Assembly (NCBI GenBank): GCA_016183865.1
Contig: JACPDT010000006.1
Span: forward strand, 1 to 34,008
Reading direction: 5' to 3'
Source: Armatimonadota bacterium
GTDB taxonomy: Bacteria; Vulcanimicrobiota; JACPDT01
DNA length: 34,008 nt
Part shown: in pieces, positions 23,107 to 30,874 of the stretch
Position numbering within the stretch: position 1 is the stretch's first letter
Layout: each line of letters starts with the position of its first letter
Position numbers and translations under genes: made by a program
The notes under the pieces: generated by a model
Seen by the model: the letters and a program-made list of their open reading frames with translations, nothing else
Database searches by the model: none
What the model was told of the DNA's origin: nothing

Positions 23107-23676
23107 ATGGTGGACAAGGAAACTCAATGCAAGCCCCCGACTGAGCAGATGGCAGCCTGCAGAGCCCTTTGCCTCGGTGTGGTTATCATGAGGGGCGAAT
23201 TCGAGCAGGTCATACAGGCCATCCACGAACCGGCCGTTGTGGGGATGAACAAAGGCTTGATTGCAGATTCTCAAGCCTGGGCCCGGCGTGAAGGTTTGGC
23301 CTCCCACCTGACAGACAGGGAGAAGGCCTTCCTCGGAAAACCTGCAGGCGCTTGGGGCCCACAGGAGCTGGCAGGGGTAAAAGGGTGCGCTGAGTCCCTG
23401 GGAGTCATCCTGTGGGCCCTGTCTCTGATCACGACGCTGCCTCCCCCCGACACCCCATTTGCACAGCCTGATGTGATCAGGAGATTGCGCCTTCTCAAGC
23501 CCACGAAAGACTTCTTCCAGCAAGTCAAGCTTCGGGCTCAAGAAGAGATTTCAGATTCCTTTGAAGTCTATGAAAGACTGCTGAACGACGGCAAGGAGGC
23601 CCCTCTTGTAGGGGAGAGACATTCCGCCCTGGGCTGGCTCACAGGGCACTCTGGAAATTGGGACTGGGGACAATAG
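23107..23676 (+). CDS. DUF4272 domain protein
   Basis: 189 residues following the DUF4272 pattern: an early MAACRALCLGVVIMRGEFE helix, a middle QAWARREGLASHLTDREKAF segment, and the diagnostic ESLGVILWALSLITTLPPP, followed by a basic helical region (DVIRRLRLLKPTKDF) and a Trp-containing end. The family is widespread and uncharacterised, cytoplasmic, and often linked to genes of toxin-immunity loci. ATG 23107 has GAGGGAAAGGGA upstream. Its TAG stop shares one base with the GTG start of the phosphate transporter, so the two are translationally coupled, which is an unusual partner for either. Confidence 0.8.
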   Translation: MVDKETQCKPPTEQMAACRALCLGVVIMRGEFEQVIQAIHEPAVVGMNKGLIADSQAWARREGLASHLTDREKAFLGKPAGAWGPQELAGVKGCAESLGVILWALSLITTLPPPDTPFAQPDVIRRLRLLKPTKDFFQQVKLRAQEEISDSFEVYERLLNDGKEAPLVGERHSALGWLTGHSGNWDWGQ

Positions 23677-24797
23677 TGGAACCTGTTCTTCTCTGGGTTT
23701 TGATTTTTTTCGGCACAGGCGCCCTGGCCTGGGGGAATGGGTCGAATGATGTCTCAAAAGGAATCGCCACACTGATAGGAAGCGGTCTCGCCAGTCCCCG
23801 CCGTGCCGTCCTCTGGGGCGCTTTTTGGACTCTCATCGGGGGACTTTGCTCCCTGGTCCTCGCCAAGGAACTTGTGACCTCCTTTGCAGCCGTGTGGTTC
23901 CCCAATGGCACGCCCCTCGCACCGACAGTCGTCCTGTGCGTAATCCTGGGGGCCGCGAGCTGGATTTTTCTCGCGACATGGCGCGGATACCCCGTTTCCA
24001 CGACCCACGCCATCGCAGGTTCCTTGTGCGCCGCCGGATTCTGGGTCAGCGGTTCGGCCATACACTGGACTCTTGTGAACAAAGCGGTGCTCCTTCCACT
24101 TCTGGCAAGCCCACTTCTGGCCTTTGCGGCGGCCCTTTTTCTATTGCCCCTTCTGAGACGTTGTCTGACCCCATGGATTCACCGATGTGTCTGCCTTCAC
24201 ATCACCCAGGAATGCACCCCCGCCTCTGTCTCGCCATCCGGTGCGGCCACACAAGCGCTGACGGCCTTTCCGATTCATGCAGCCAATGGAAGCGCCTCGC
24301 AATGCGCGGCTCTGCCTGCGCCTTTCCTGAAGATCGGAGTAGACACATTGCATTGGACATCGAGTGCAGCCGTCCTCTTCGCCAGGGGGTTGAACGATGG
24401 ACCCAAGATTCTGGCAGTTGCCCTTCTGGTTTCCGCCATGAACCATGGACAAATTCCGTGGGTTCTTCTTATCGCTTTATCCTCGTGCATGGGATTGGGA
24501 AGCCTGTGGGGCGGGCGTAAAGTTACCCAGGTTCTCTCCAGGAAGGTGACTCACCTGCCTGAACTGGAGGGACTCGGCGCCAGCCTTGTCACGGCAACAC
24601 TCGTGCTGGGGGCGTCCCACGTGGGACTGCCCGTTTCCACAACTCATGTCAGTACATCAGCCATCGCATCTGTGGGGCTCCAGAGAGGGGCATCCGCCGT
24701 TTCCTGGGAGGTCCTGCGAGGAATCACCGGCGCCTGGCTGGTCACCTTCCCCGCTTCAGCGGCGATTACCGCATGTCTCCTCATCTGCTGCCACTAA
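23676..24797 (+). CDS. pit: Inorganic phosphate transporter, PiT family
   Basis: About 373 residues, strongly hydrophobic with roughly ten membrane segments. Both family repeats are intact: GNGSNDVSKGIATLIGSG near the start with PVSTTHAIAG, and RGLNDGPKILAVALL with PVSTTHVSTSAIASVG later. The two halves are joined by a cytoplasmic loop of about 60 residues. PiT proteins import metal-phosphate complexes using the proton or sodium gradient at low affinity. GTG 23676 shares a base with the preceding stop and has GGGG seven bases ahead; TTG 23658 is an alternative that adds six residues. No PhoU-like DUF47 partner, often adjacent to pit, is present. Confidence 0.95.
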   Translation: MEPVLLWVLIFFGTGALAWGNGSNDVSKGIATLIGSGLASPRRAVLWGAFWTLIGGLCSLVLAKELVTSFAAVWFPNGTPLAPTVVLCVILGAASWIFLATWRGYPVSTTHAIAGSLCAAGFWVSGSAIHWTLVNKAVLLPLLASPLLAFAAALFLLPLLRRCLTPWIHRCVCLHITQECTPASVSPSGAATQALTAFPIHAANGSASQCAALPAPFLKIGVDTLHWTSSAAVLFARGLNDGPKILAVALLVSAMNHGQIPWVLLIALSSCMGLGSLWGGRKVTQVLSRKVTHLPELEGLGASLVTATLVLGASHVGLPVSTTHVSTSAIASVGLQRGASAVSWEVLRGITGAWLVTFPASAAITACLLICCH

Positions 24798-24814
24798 AGT
24801 CGTACAGAGTATAA

Positions 24815-26170
24815 TTACTGCCGCAACGCCTTCTCCATCCCCTTTTGGATGATCCCCACTCCAAGGTCAATCTCGTCCCTGGTGATGACAAAGGGCGGCG
24901 TGATCCTGATGCCCGACTCGCCGCAGGAGAGGATGAGGAGTCCGCTCTGATAGCATTCCTCCACGATCCGGTTTCTCAGCTCTTTTGCAGGCTCTTTGGT
25001 TTTGCGGTCTTTAACGAACTCGACGCCCATCAGGAAGCCAAGAGTCCGCACATCGCCGATGCAGGAGAATTTGTCCTTCAATTCCATGAGCTTGTCCTTA
25101 AAATATTTGCCCTTGGATTTGACTTCATCCAGAAGCTTCTCTTCCTTGATGATCTTCACAGTAGCCAGGGAAGCTGCGCATGAGATCGCCTGGCCTCCGA
25201 ATGTGTTGGAATGAATTCCCTGTTTTGGGAAATCCAGCTCTGCAGGTAAGGTCGTTGCACCCATGGGCGCGCCATTTGCCAACCCCTTGGCCATTGCAAC
25301 GATGTGAGGCACAATGCCGAAATGCTCGGAAGCAAACCAATATCCGGATTTGCCGAAACAGGTTTGAACCTCGTCCGCTATGAGCAGGATTCCGTGAGAT
25401 TTCGCGATATCGGAGAGAATCTGGAAGAACTCCACGGGCGGAACCACATATCCTCCTTCTCCCTGAACAGGCTCGAAGACAAAGGCGGCCACATCTTCAG
25501 GGGGAAGAACGGTCTTAAGATAGCGTTTGATCACATGGGCGCAATGGAGGTCGCAGGAGGGATATTCCAGTGTGTACCAGCAGCGATAGCAGTAAGCGAA
25601 GGGGAGGGCATAGGTGTTGGTGAGATAAGGGGTATAGTGCTGTCTCTGGACGCTCTTGGAGGTGGTAGTGGCAAGGGAACCCGTTGTTCTTCCATGGAAA
25701 TCCCCCAGGAAGCTCATAATCATGTTCCTTTTTGTCCCTATTCGCGCGACTTTGTAAGCAGCCTCGACAGCTTCAGTGCCGGTTGAGCTGAAAAAGACCT
25801 TTTTGGGAAAGTCGCCTGGGGCAAGTCTGCACAGTGTTTCCGCGATGTCGGCCTGCAGGGGACTGGGGAAATCGGGGGCATTAAAATAGACGTATTTCTG
25901 AAGCTGCTCACTGACTTCCTGAACCCACTTCGGGTGCGAGTGGCCGAGGAGATCCACCATGCCGTTGGTCCAGTCCATGAGAACATTTCCATCCACATCC
26001 TGAAACCATACGCCCTGACCCCTCGCCGGCACTGCAGGAGTCTCCCAGCACTTCGTTCCTGTTGCCACATATTTTTTCTCTTTTTCTATGATTTCTTTGG
26101 CTTTGGGACCCGGGAGGGGGGTCTTAATCGAAACATGCTTGGAAAGTTCCTGGTCAACTTGCAGAGTCAT
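24815..26170 (-). CDS. Class III PLP aminotransferase (acetylornithine/GABA aminotransferase family) with a Cys4 insert
   Basis: 451 residues, cytoplasmic. Fold-type I class III features are clear: STGTEAVEAAYKVAR, FHGRTTGSL, the PLP-binding ILLIADEVQTCFG (D266), and the Schiff-base Lys in MAKGLANGAPMGA (K295). Residues 194-210 carry four cysteines, C194-x2-C197-x8-C206-x3-C210, near the substrate loop, as in the archaeal-type subgroup that includes 4-aminobutyrate and ornithine aminotransferases and the broad amino-acid racemases; the Cys cluster may bind metal. Substrate cannot be fixed from sequence. ATG 26170 has AAAGGAGG nine bases upstream. A strong hairpin with T-run lies in its leader (26194-26221), suggesting attenuation or separation from the gene upstream. 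Confidence 0.92.
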   Translation of the reverse strand: MTLQVDQELSKHVSIKTPLPGPKAKEIIEKEKKYVATGTKCWETPAVPARGQGVWFQDVDGNVLMDWTNGMVDLLGHSHPKWVQEVSEQLQKYVYFNAPDFPSPLQADIAETLCRLAPGDFPKKVFFSSTGTEAVEAAYKVARIGTKRNMIMSFLGDFHGRTTGSLATTTSKSVQRQHYTPYLTNTYALPFAYCYRCWYTLEYPSCDLHCAHVIKRYLKTVLPPEDVAAFVFEPVQGEGGYVVPPVEFFQILSDIAKSHGILLIADEVQTCFGKSGYWFASEHFGIVPHIVAMAKGLANGAPMGATTLPAELDFPKQGIHSNTFGGQAISCAASLATVKIIKEEKLLDEVKSKGKYFKDKLMELKDKFSCIGDVRTLGFLMGVEFVKDRKTKEPAKELRNRIVEECYQSGLLILSCGESGIRITPPFVITRDEIDLGVGIIQKGMEKALRQ

Positions 26171-26193
26171 TGTGAAAAGCCTCCTTTAGCTCG

Positions 26194-26221
26194 AAAAAAG
26201 GACCGGCAGAATTTGCCGGCC
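26194..26221 (-). terminator. Intrinsic terminator or leader attenuator before the aminotransferase
   Basis: On the minus strand GGCCGGCA pairs with TGCCGGTC (eight positions, one G-T) around AATTC, then CTTTTTT. This is a textbook rho-independent terminator. It sits only 23 bases upstream of the aminotransferase ATG on the same strand, so it either ends transcription from 26338-27432 or works as a conditional stop in the aminotransferase leader. Confidence 0.8.
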
Positions 26222-26273
26222 TCCCCGTAGGGCGTATCCTTCGATCAGAATTCTCAGGAATCCTTCTCAAAGC

Positions 26274-26296
26274 AAAAGGGGCCCTTTGCGGGACCC
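26274..26296 (-). terminator. Second hairpin with short T-run, terminator of the 26338 gene
   Basis: Minus-strand GGGTCC (26296-26291) and GGGCCC (26284-26279) pair with one wobble around CGCAAA, followed by CTTTT. It lies about 40 bases after the stop at 26338 and is weaker than the hairpin at 26194-26221, with which it forms a tandem. Confidence 0.55.
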
Positions 26297-26337
26297 TCTT
26301 ATTCGGCGGCTCTTCTCCTGGCAGGTTTCGACGCCGA

Positions 26338-27432
26338 TCACGGGGCGGTCGAGACGTTGACCTCCTCAGGGACGTAGTAATAGGGGTCAGCTACGGTCAT
26401 GTTCGCATTCGGGTGACTGGCATTGTATCCATTCACCCACTCCGTTATGTCATACTGGTTGTCGGAGAACAGGCTCCCTATCGGACGGGTGATGAGCCCG
26501 CCGACGCCGTCCTGTGTAGGTGGAGAGATGGTATCCCAGGGCTTGTTGGTCGTATCCTGATTCGTGAACGCCCACTGTGTGAGGTTGACCGCATCCTGGG
26601 GTGTGATTCGCTGGTCTCTGAGCGCCTCTCCAAGCATCGCCGCGAAGTAACCGTTGCGAGTATCACCCGGATTGGTCGCATAGTTGTCCATGAAATCCTG
26701 TGCCGATCCAGCCAATTTGCTCCCCCTGTTGTGCCCGACCTGAAGCAATTCGCCGAAATGGTGAGTCACGGTACTTGTGGGGTCTGCATCTACTATATTC
26801 GGATCGAATCCAGCGGCGACGGTGGAGCCGCCGTTCTGTCCGTTGATGGTTTGATGCATGCTCTCCAACACAACACCTGCGGGGTTCTGCCCCGCCCCCA
26901 TCACGCCCCGGCCACCCTCCATGATCCCAAGGCCGCTCTGACCGGCATTCCCCTCCGAAAACGCCATTCCGACAAGGTGGACGAACTGGTCATGGTCATT
27001 TCCGGAGATATCCGCCGCGTGTTGCATCACATTGATCATGTATTGCGATTCATTGGTGTCTCCGTTGTTGAGAGATTCCAGCTCATCAAGAGTTGCGTCA
27101 TACATGTGGCGGTCATCTTCATCCAGATTCTGAATGGCCTGCTTTTCTTCATCGGTGAGGGGAGCGTGGAGAGGGTGTCCGTTCTTGTCTTTCATGCCTT
27201 CGACCCGCTCGATGAGCTGCTCCGATGTGGGCGGCGGATCATCCAGGGATTGCTGAGCTTCTTGAGTCAGCCTGATCTCGTCCCGCTCATCAGGAGACAA
27301 GCCCCCGGTGGCTGCGCCGTGTCCGTCCGCGACGGGCGTGTCTCGTGCAGCGGTTGGAGTTACCGATTCTTTCTTGAGAGTGGTTTGTTCTTTTTTTGCC
27401 GGTGCGCCAGTGACACCCTCGACCACAGCCAT
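26338..27432 (-). CDS. Large soluble protein of unknown function
   Basis: 364 residues from ATG 27432 with AGGAGGGG six bases upstream. The first 120 residues are hydrophilic and low-complexity, rich in Thr, Ala, Glu and Asp (KKEQTTLKKESVTPT; LTDEEKQAIQNLDEDDRHMY). The middle is Gly- and His-rich (FSEGNAGQSGLGIMEGGRG; VTHHFGELLQVGHNRGSK), followed by a helical part (NGYFAAMLGEALRDQRITP, DAVNLTQWAFTNQ). There is no signal peptide, Cys or membrane helix. An antisense frame of similar length covers it (26413-27459), but only this strand has a good start site and downstream terminators. I cannot name a family; a secreted effector without a Sec signal is one guess. Confidence 0.7.
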   Translation of the reverse strand: MAVVEGVTGAPAKKEQTTLKKESVTPTAARDTPVADGHGAATGGLSPDERDEIRLTQEAQQSLDDPPPTSEQLIERVEGMKDKNGHPLHAPLTDEEKQAIQNLDEDDRHMYDATLDELESLNNGDTNESQYMINVMQHAADISGNDHDQFVHLVGMAFSEGNAGQSGLGIMEGGRGVMGAGQNPAGVVLESMHQTINGQNGGSTVAAGFDPNIVDADPTSTVTHHFGELLQVGHNRGSKLAGSAQDFMDNYATNPGDTRNGYFAAMLGEALRDQRITPQDAVNLTQWAFTNQDTTNKPWDTISPPTQDGVGGLITRPIGSLFSDNQYDITEWVNGYNASHPNANMTVADPYYYVPEEVNVSTAP

Positions 27433-27539
27433 TGTTCACCCCTCCTGACCCCGAAGTGAGGAAAGCGACCATGTGGAGCTTATAGTGCTGCGCGTTGCAA
27501 ACTTCACGAATTCACCGCAGAATGACGCGCTACGGGGTC

Positions 27540-27601
27540 CTGCCGCCTGCGGCAGCCCACAGTGCTCGCAAACTCCCATCCCCCAGTGGGACCCAGTTTG
27601 C
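27540..27601. repeat. Two adjacent hairpins in the gap 27433-27649, REP/BOX-like
   Basis: CTGCCGC/GCGGCAG (27540-27546 and 27549-27555) is a perfect seven-base inverted repeat. Thirteen bases on, GCAAACT (27568-27574) pairs with AGTTTGC (27595-27601), with CCCA/TGGG inside. The region carries no gene and is GC-rich. Such double hairpins are typical of dispersed intergenic repeats, though only one copy is seen here. Confidence 0.5.
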
Positions 27602-27649
27602 TGCGCGCTTTAGGGCTCCCAGCCTCCGGCGTCACCCCTCCGCGCTTGA

Positions 27650-28159
27650 CTAAGATGGCGGTTCCCCTGCGATTTTCGTGACTCCCCACACAATGGTGGC
27701 GGCAGCCATAACAGCGGCCATGCCGGCGACCGTCCCGCCGACTCCGGCAACCAGACGGCCTACTTCCGGGGTCAGCGCATTACTGACCACCTGGCCGACT
27801 CCTGCGCTGAGGCCGGTTACAATCAACCCCTCGGCGACGCCGGATCCGACTGAGTCCATGAAGTTCTTTCCTTCTGAAGCTGCGCCCAGATACCCCTTGA
27901 TTCCTCCAGCCGCGACGGCCAGAAGGAAGCCAGGAGGTCCTAAAAAGGCTCCTGCCGCGCCAGCTAATGCCAGCTCGCCGAAGGCATGGACTCTGGGGTT
28001 CGAAAGAAAGGACTTGACTTTCTCCAGAGTGCTGCCTGAGGTTTCCACGGAATCCCGCGGCTGCCCTTGCAGGGCTTGCTGGGTTTTCCCTTCACCCGCG
28101 ATCTCACGCAGATTCGCCGAGCTGATTGATGATGGATTAATGGATGGCAACAATGACAT
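27650..28159 (-). CDS. Small protein with Ser/Gln-rich head and long Gly/Ala hydrophobic tail
   Basis: 169 residues from ATG 28159 with GGGAGGG upstream. Residues 1-60 are hydrophilic (LPSINPSSISSANLREIAG; QQALQGQPRDSVETSGSTL). From about 61 on there are repeated Gly/Ala-rich hydrophobic stretches (ELALAGAAGAFLGPPGFLL, VAAGGIKGYLGA, VAEGLIVTGLSAGVGQVV, GVGGTVAGMAAVMAAAT) like glycine-zipper membrane proteins, and a short charged end. No signal peptide. It shares this plan with 22397 and 4240, suggesting a lineage-specific group. A minus-strand promoter candidate lies at 28201-28229. Function unknown. Confidence 0.65.
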   Translation of the reverse strand: MSLLPSINPSSISSANLREIAGEGKTQQALQGQPRDSVETSGSTLEKVKSFLSNPRVHAFGELALAGAAGAFLGPPGFLLAVAAGGIKGYLGAASEGKNFMDSVGSGVAEGLIVTGLSAGVGQVVSNALTPEVGRLVAGVGGTVAGMAAVMAAATIVWGVTKIAGEPPS

Positions 28160-28200
28160 ACGATCCCTCCCGATTTCCTTTGTACTCCCATACTCCGTCC

Positions 28201-28229
28201 ATTATGGTACCACATTTCAATTCTGTTAG
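28201..28229 (-). promoter_or_regulatory. Candidate promoter for the 27650 gene
   Basis: On the minus strand CTAACA (28229-28224) and CATAAT (28206-28201) are 17 bases apart, matching sigma70 boxes at four and five positions of six. A start near 28194 would leave a leader of about 35 bases. Confidence 0.4.
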
Positions 28230-28300
28230 GAAGGGGTAAAAATGTTAATAGAATGTTAACTTTTTGGCGCAAGCTACGCAGGAGAACTGAAGTCGTAAGA

Positions 28301-28370
28301 GAACACGAATGGACACGAATGAGGCAAGATCATATTCGTGACATTCGCAGTATTAGTGCGATTCGTGTTC
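28301..28370. repeat. Nested inverted repeats built from a CACGAAT unit
   Basis: GAACACGAAT (28301-28310) is exactly inverted at ATTCGTGTTC (28361-28370). Inside it, a second CACGAAT (28314-28320) is inverted at ATTCGTG (28334-28340), with a further ATTAGTG half-site near 28353. The element lies in the leader region upstream of the vWA gene (start 28402). It could fold as a branched RNA, be a regulator-binding array, or be a dispersed intergenic repeat of a kind seen in many environmental genomes. Confidence 0.6.
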
Positions 28371-28401
28371 AGATCCGCTGAATTGCATAAGGAGGTGTCC
28401 C

Positions 28402-29970
28402 GTGAAAATCGTCTTGACTACCGACAAGATCCCCTTCGGCAAGGCTTTATCCGATACCGCGGATTTTCCACTGGTTGCGGGGATTGTCTTTGAGGAAAAG
28501 GACCTGGAGACTCGAAGTGTTGCCGCAGAGCCCATCAAATGCGAAGGATGCGGGGCCATTCTGACCGATCTTTCGGAAGTCAGGGAGGACCCCAGGCTGG
28601 GCACCGTTTTCCAGTGCAGCTTCTGTAATGCAATTCACAAAGTGCCGAAAAATTTGCCTCAGGAAATTTTGGCGAATGCCGATTTCGTGCTACCCCTTGA
28701 GGCCCAGCCCCGGGAGTCCTTTGCGGACACACTGATTGCCTGTATTGACATCTCGGGCTCCATGGAGGGAGGCGCCCTGGAAGCAGTCAAGAGCTCCCTT
28801 GTGAGCACACTGAGGGACTTGCAGCACGCTTCTCCGGAAACGCGATTCGGCCTGGTCACATTCAGCGATGATGTGCGCCTCTATGTGGAGCCGGGCGCCA
28901 TCGCCAGGACCCTTGGAGATGAGCAGGTCCTGCTCTCGGTGGACAAGATCAAAAAAGACATCCTGTCGGCCCGCTTGACTTTGCACCCCTTGAGCCGGAT
29001 CGGCGAAGGAATGCGCTCTTTTGTTTCGGCCCTCCGGACGGAGGGCTCCACGGCACTGGGTCCCGCGGTAGTTGCGGCATCCGCACTCCTGGAGAAGCGG
29101 CCCCACGGGCGCATCGTTCTTCTCACAGACGGTCAGGCCAACAGGGGAGTAGGCTCATTGGATCACCCCACTCCGGTGGGCAAGAAGCTGTATGAAGACC
29201 TTGCCGGAGAGTTCGCGAAAAGGGGAATCATCTGCGACATCGTGGCCATCTCAGGGTCTGGAACGGTTGAGGTCAAAGCATTGGCCGTCCTGCCGTCATC
29301 AACAGGAGGCGATCTTTTCTATGTATCTGTTGAGGAGCTGGAATCCACGTTTCAGACTCTCGGGACAGTGGATTATTATGGCAGAAATGCGGTGCTCAAA
29401 GTTTTGACTCCGAGCGGAATCCAGGTATCGGATCTGAGCGGCGTGGCGTCGGGAGTTGGGCCCCAGGCAAGGGTGGCTCTCGGTCATCTGGCTTCCGGAC
29501 GGGAAGTCTACTATGGATTCAAAAGCGACAAGGGAATTGCCGCAGGGCAGACCGTTCCTGTCCAGTTTCAACTGGAATGGACCGACACTCAGGGGAATTC
29601 CCATGTGACTGTGAAAACCGTGAACCTGACAGGGACGGAGAAATCGGAGGAGATCCTTGCAGCATACAATCCCTTGCCCTGGACAATCATGGAGGTTCAA
29701 AAGGCTGGAGAAGATGCATTCCAGTTCGATTTTGACCACTCAAAGGACAGGCTTCAAAGAGTGAAATCTCTTTTGCAGAAGCTCACTCGTGCCCCGAGGG
29801 AAAAGAGCGAAAACTGCATGCAAGTCCTGGGTGAAGAGTTGGCGCAGATTGATGAAATCGTTCAGAGGAGGCACAGCTCCTCCTATTATGATGACAGCAC
29901 CTATGAGTCCTATTCCATGACAAGACGGAGAAGCTCGGCGCCGCCGCCCAAGCGGAGAAAGCTCGTCTGA
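28402..29970 (+). CDS. Zinc-ribbon + vWA protein with Sec23/Sec24-like domain order
   Basis: 522 residues, no signal peptide, so probably cytoplasmic. A zinc ribbon (C47-x2-C50 ... C72-x2-C75, ending SFCNAIHKVP) is followed directly by a von Willebrand A domain with an intact MIDAS: D116-I-S118-G-S120 in ACIDISGSM, T217 in GSTALGP, D243 in LLTDGQAN. Then comes a beta-rich region (NAVLKVLTPSGIQVSDLSG; TVPVQFQLEWTD) and a helical segment (RLQRVKSLLQKLTRAP; EELAQIDEIVQ), ending in a basic, Ser/Pro-rich tail. Zinc finger, vWA trunk, beta-sandwich and helices in this order recall eukaryotic COPII Sec23/Sec24, although the gelsolin domain is absent. GTG 28402 has a perfect AAGGAGGTG. It heads an operon with the two genes after it. 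Confidence 0.85.
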   Translation: MKIVLTTDKIPFGKALSDTADFPLVAGIVFEEKDLETRSVAAEPIKCEGCGAILTDLSEVREDPRLGTVFQCSFCNAIHKVPKNLPQEILANADFVLPLEAQPRESFADTLIACIDISGSMEGGALEAVKSSLVSTLRDLQHASPETRFGLVTFSDDVRLYVEPGAIARTLGDEQVLLSVDKIKKDILSARLTLHPLSRIGEGMRSFVSALRTEGSTALGPAVVAASALLEKRPHGRIVLLTDGQANRGVGSLDHPTPVGKKLYEDLAGEFAKRGIICDIVAISGSGTVEVKALAVLPSSTGGDLFYVSVEELESTFQTLGTVDYYGRNAVLKVLTPSGIQVSDLSGVASGVGPQARVALGHLASGREVYYGFKSDKGIAAGQTVPVQFQLEWTDTQGNSHVTVKTVNLTGTEKSEEILAAYNPLPWTIMEVQKAGEDAFQFDFDHSKDRLQRVKSLLQKLTRAPREKSENCMQVLGEELAQIDEIVQRRHSSSYYDDSTYESYSMTRRRSSAPPPKRRKLV

Positions 29971-29971
29971 C

Positions 29972-30874
29972 TTGGATTGGACCGTCACACTCCCCCTGCA
30001 AAATCGGTTTCCCGAGGCCCGGGATGCTGTCGTAAAATTTGCGGACATCATAGCACAGAGGAGCGGGATATCTGGAATAGCGAGTGTGGGGGGGCTTGCC
30101 AGGGGATATGTTGACAAGCACTCCGATCTGGATCTTCTCGTTTTCGGCGATGTGCCTGGACTCGGAGATCTGGCGTGGGATTTCCTGGAAGGAATGATAA
30201 AGAAAGGCTTCCTGGCGGAGCTTCCCCCGTGGGCCGAAAAAGGCGCCCTGGATGTGCGGGATTCAAAGGTCTGGTCCTTCGTCAAATTCCGGGCTTCACC
30301 CAACAAGACCATAAAGGAGCTGCGCATTCCTGAGCTGGACCCTTTCATAGTGGACCTGGAACTCCTGGACCTCGAGTCCGTTAGATCTGGGGGACCCTGT
30401 GAACACTGGCTTCTGGAGTATCGCTGGATGCTCGGCCACGCCTGGATCCCGTATGACCCATCGGGCGCTGTGCAGGAACTGTTCACAGAGGCGGCGCGCT
30501 ACCATCCGGAGGATCAGACGGCTGACCTGAATGACGAGGCTGAGGCTGTCCATGTCGCTTTCCATCAAGGAGAAACATGGATCCTGCGAGGAGACCCCCT
30601 GAGCGCCTCCTTCTCCATTCACGGGGCCCTGGATCACCTTGTTTCCACCCTATACATTGCGAGGGGGGTTCACGTTCCTTACGGCAAATGGAAGGCCTAT
30701 TATGTTCGAAATCTCCTTCCTCAAGGGGATCCCCTATTCCAGGAGCTGTCCGCCTGTCTGGCAAGCCCGGGGTGCGACCTGCCGAAGCTTCGGAAACATC
30801 TGGAGCGATGCAGGGAACTGAAAAGAAAGCTCTATGACCGCTTTGATGTGAAGGCGAAACGAAAGGGGCTGTGA
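29972..30874 (+). CDS. Nucleotidyltransferase-domain protein with helical C-terminal part
   Basis: 300 residues. The polymerase-beta-type core is visible as VGGLARGYVDKHSDLDLLVF (G40-G41, D52/D54), with a third acidic site near FIVDLELLDLE. The C-terminal half is helical (EAEAVHVAFHQGETWIL; SIHGALDHLVSTLYIARG; KWKAYYVRNLLPQ), as in the minimal nucleotidyltransferase-HEPN style and DUF4037-like proteins. The target is unknown; RNA, protein or aminoglycoside are all possible for the fold. TTG 29972 is one base after the previous stop, with a weak GCGGAG site 15-20 bases ahead; the start is the least certain part. It is coupled to the PfkB kinase by an ATGA overlap. Confidence 0.78.
   Translation: MDWTVTLPLQNRFPEARDAVVKFADIIAQRSGISGIASVGGLARGYVDKHSDLDLLVFGDVPGLGDLAWDFLEGMIKKGFLAELPPWAEKGALDVRDSKVWSFVKFRASPNKTIKELRIPELDPFIVDLELLDLESVRSGGPCEHWLLEYRWMLGHAWIPYDPSGAVQELFTEAARYHPEDQTADLNDEAEAVHVAFHQGETWILRGDPLSASFSIHGALDHLVSTLYIARGVHVPYGKWKAYYVRNLLPQGDPLFQELSACLASPGCDLPKLRKHLERCRELKRKLYDRFDVKAKRKGL

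Noticed and set aside
26413-27459. A 348-codon plus-strand frame opposite the 26338 gene
   Set aside because: The minus-strand gene has AGGAGGGG before its ATG and terminators after its stop; the plus frame has neither.
27678-28229. A 183-codon plus-strand frame opposite the 27650 gene
   Set aside because: Pro/Thr-rich mirror image of the Gly/Ala-rich minus-strand protein, a usual antisense effect.
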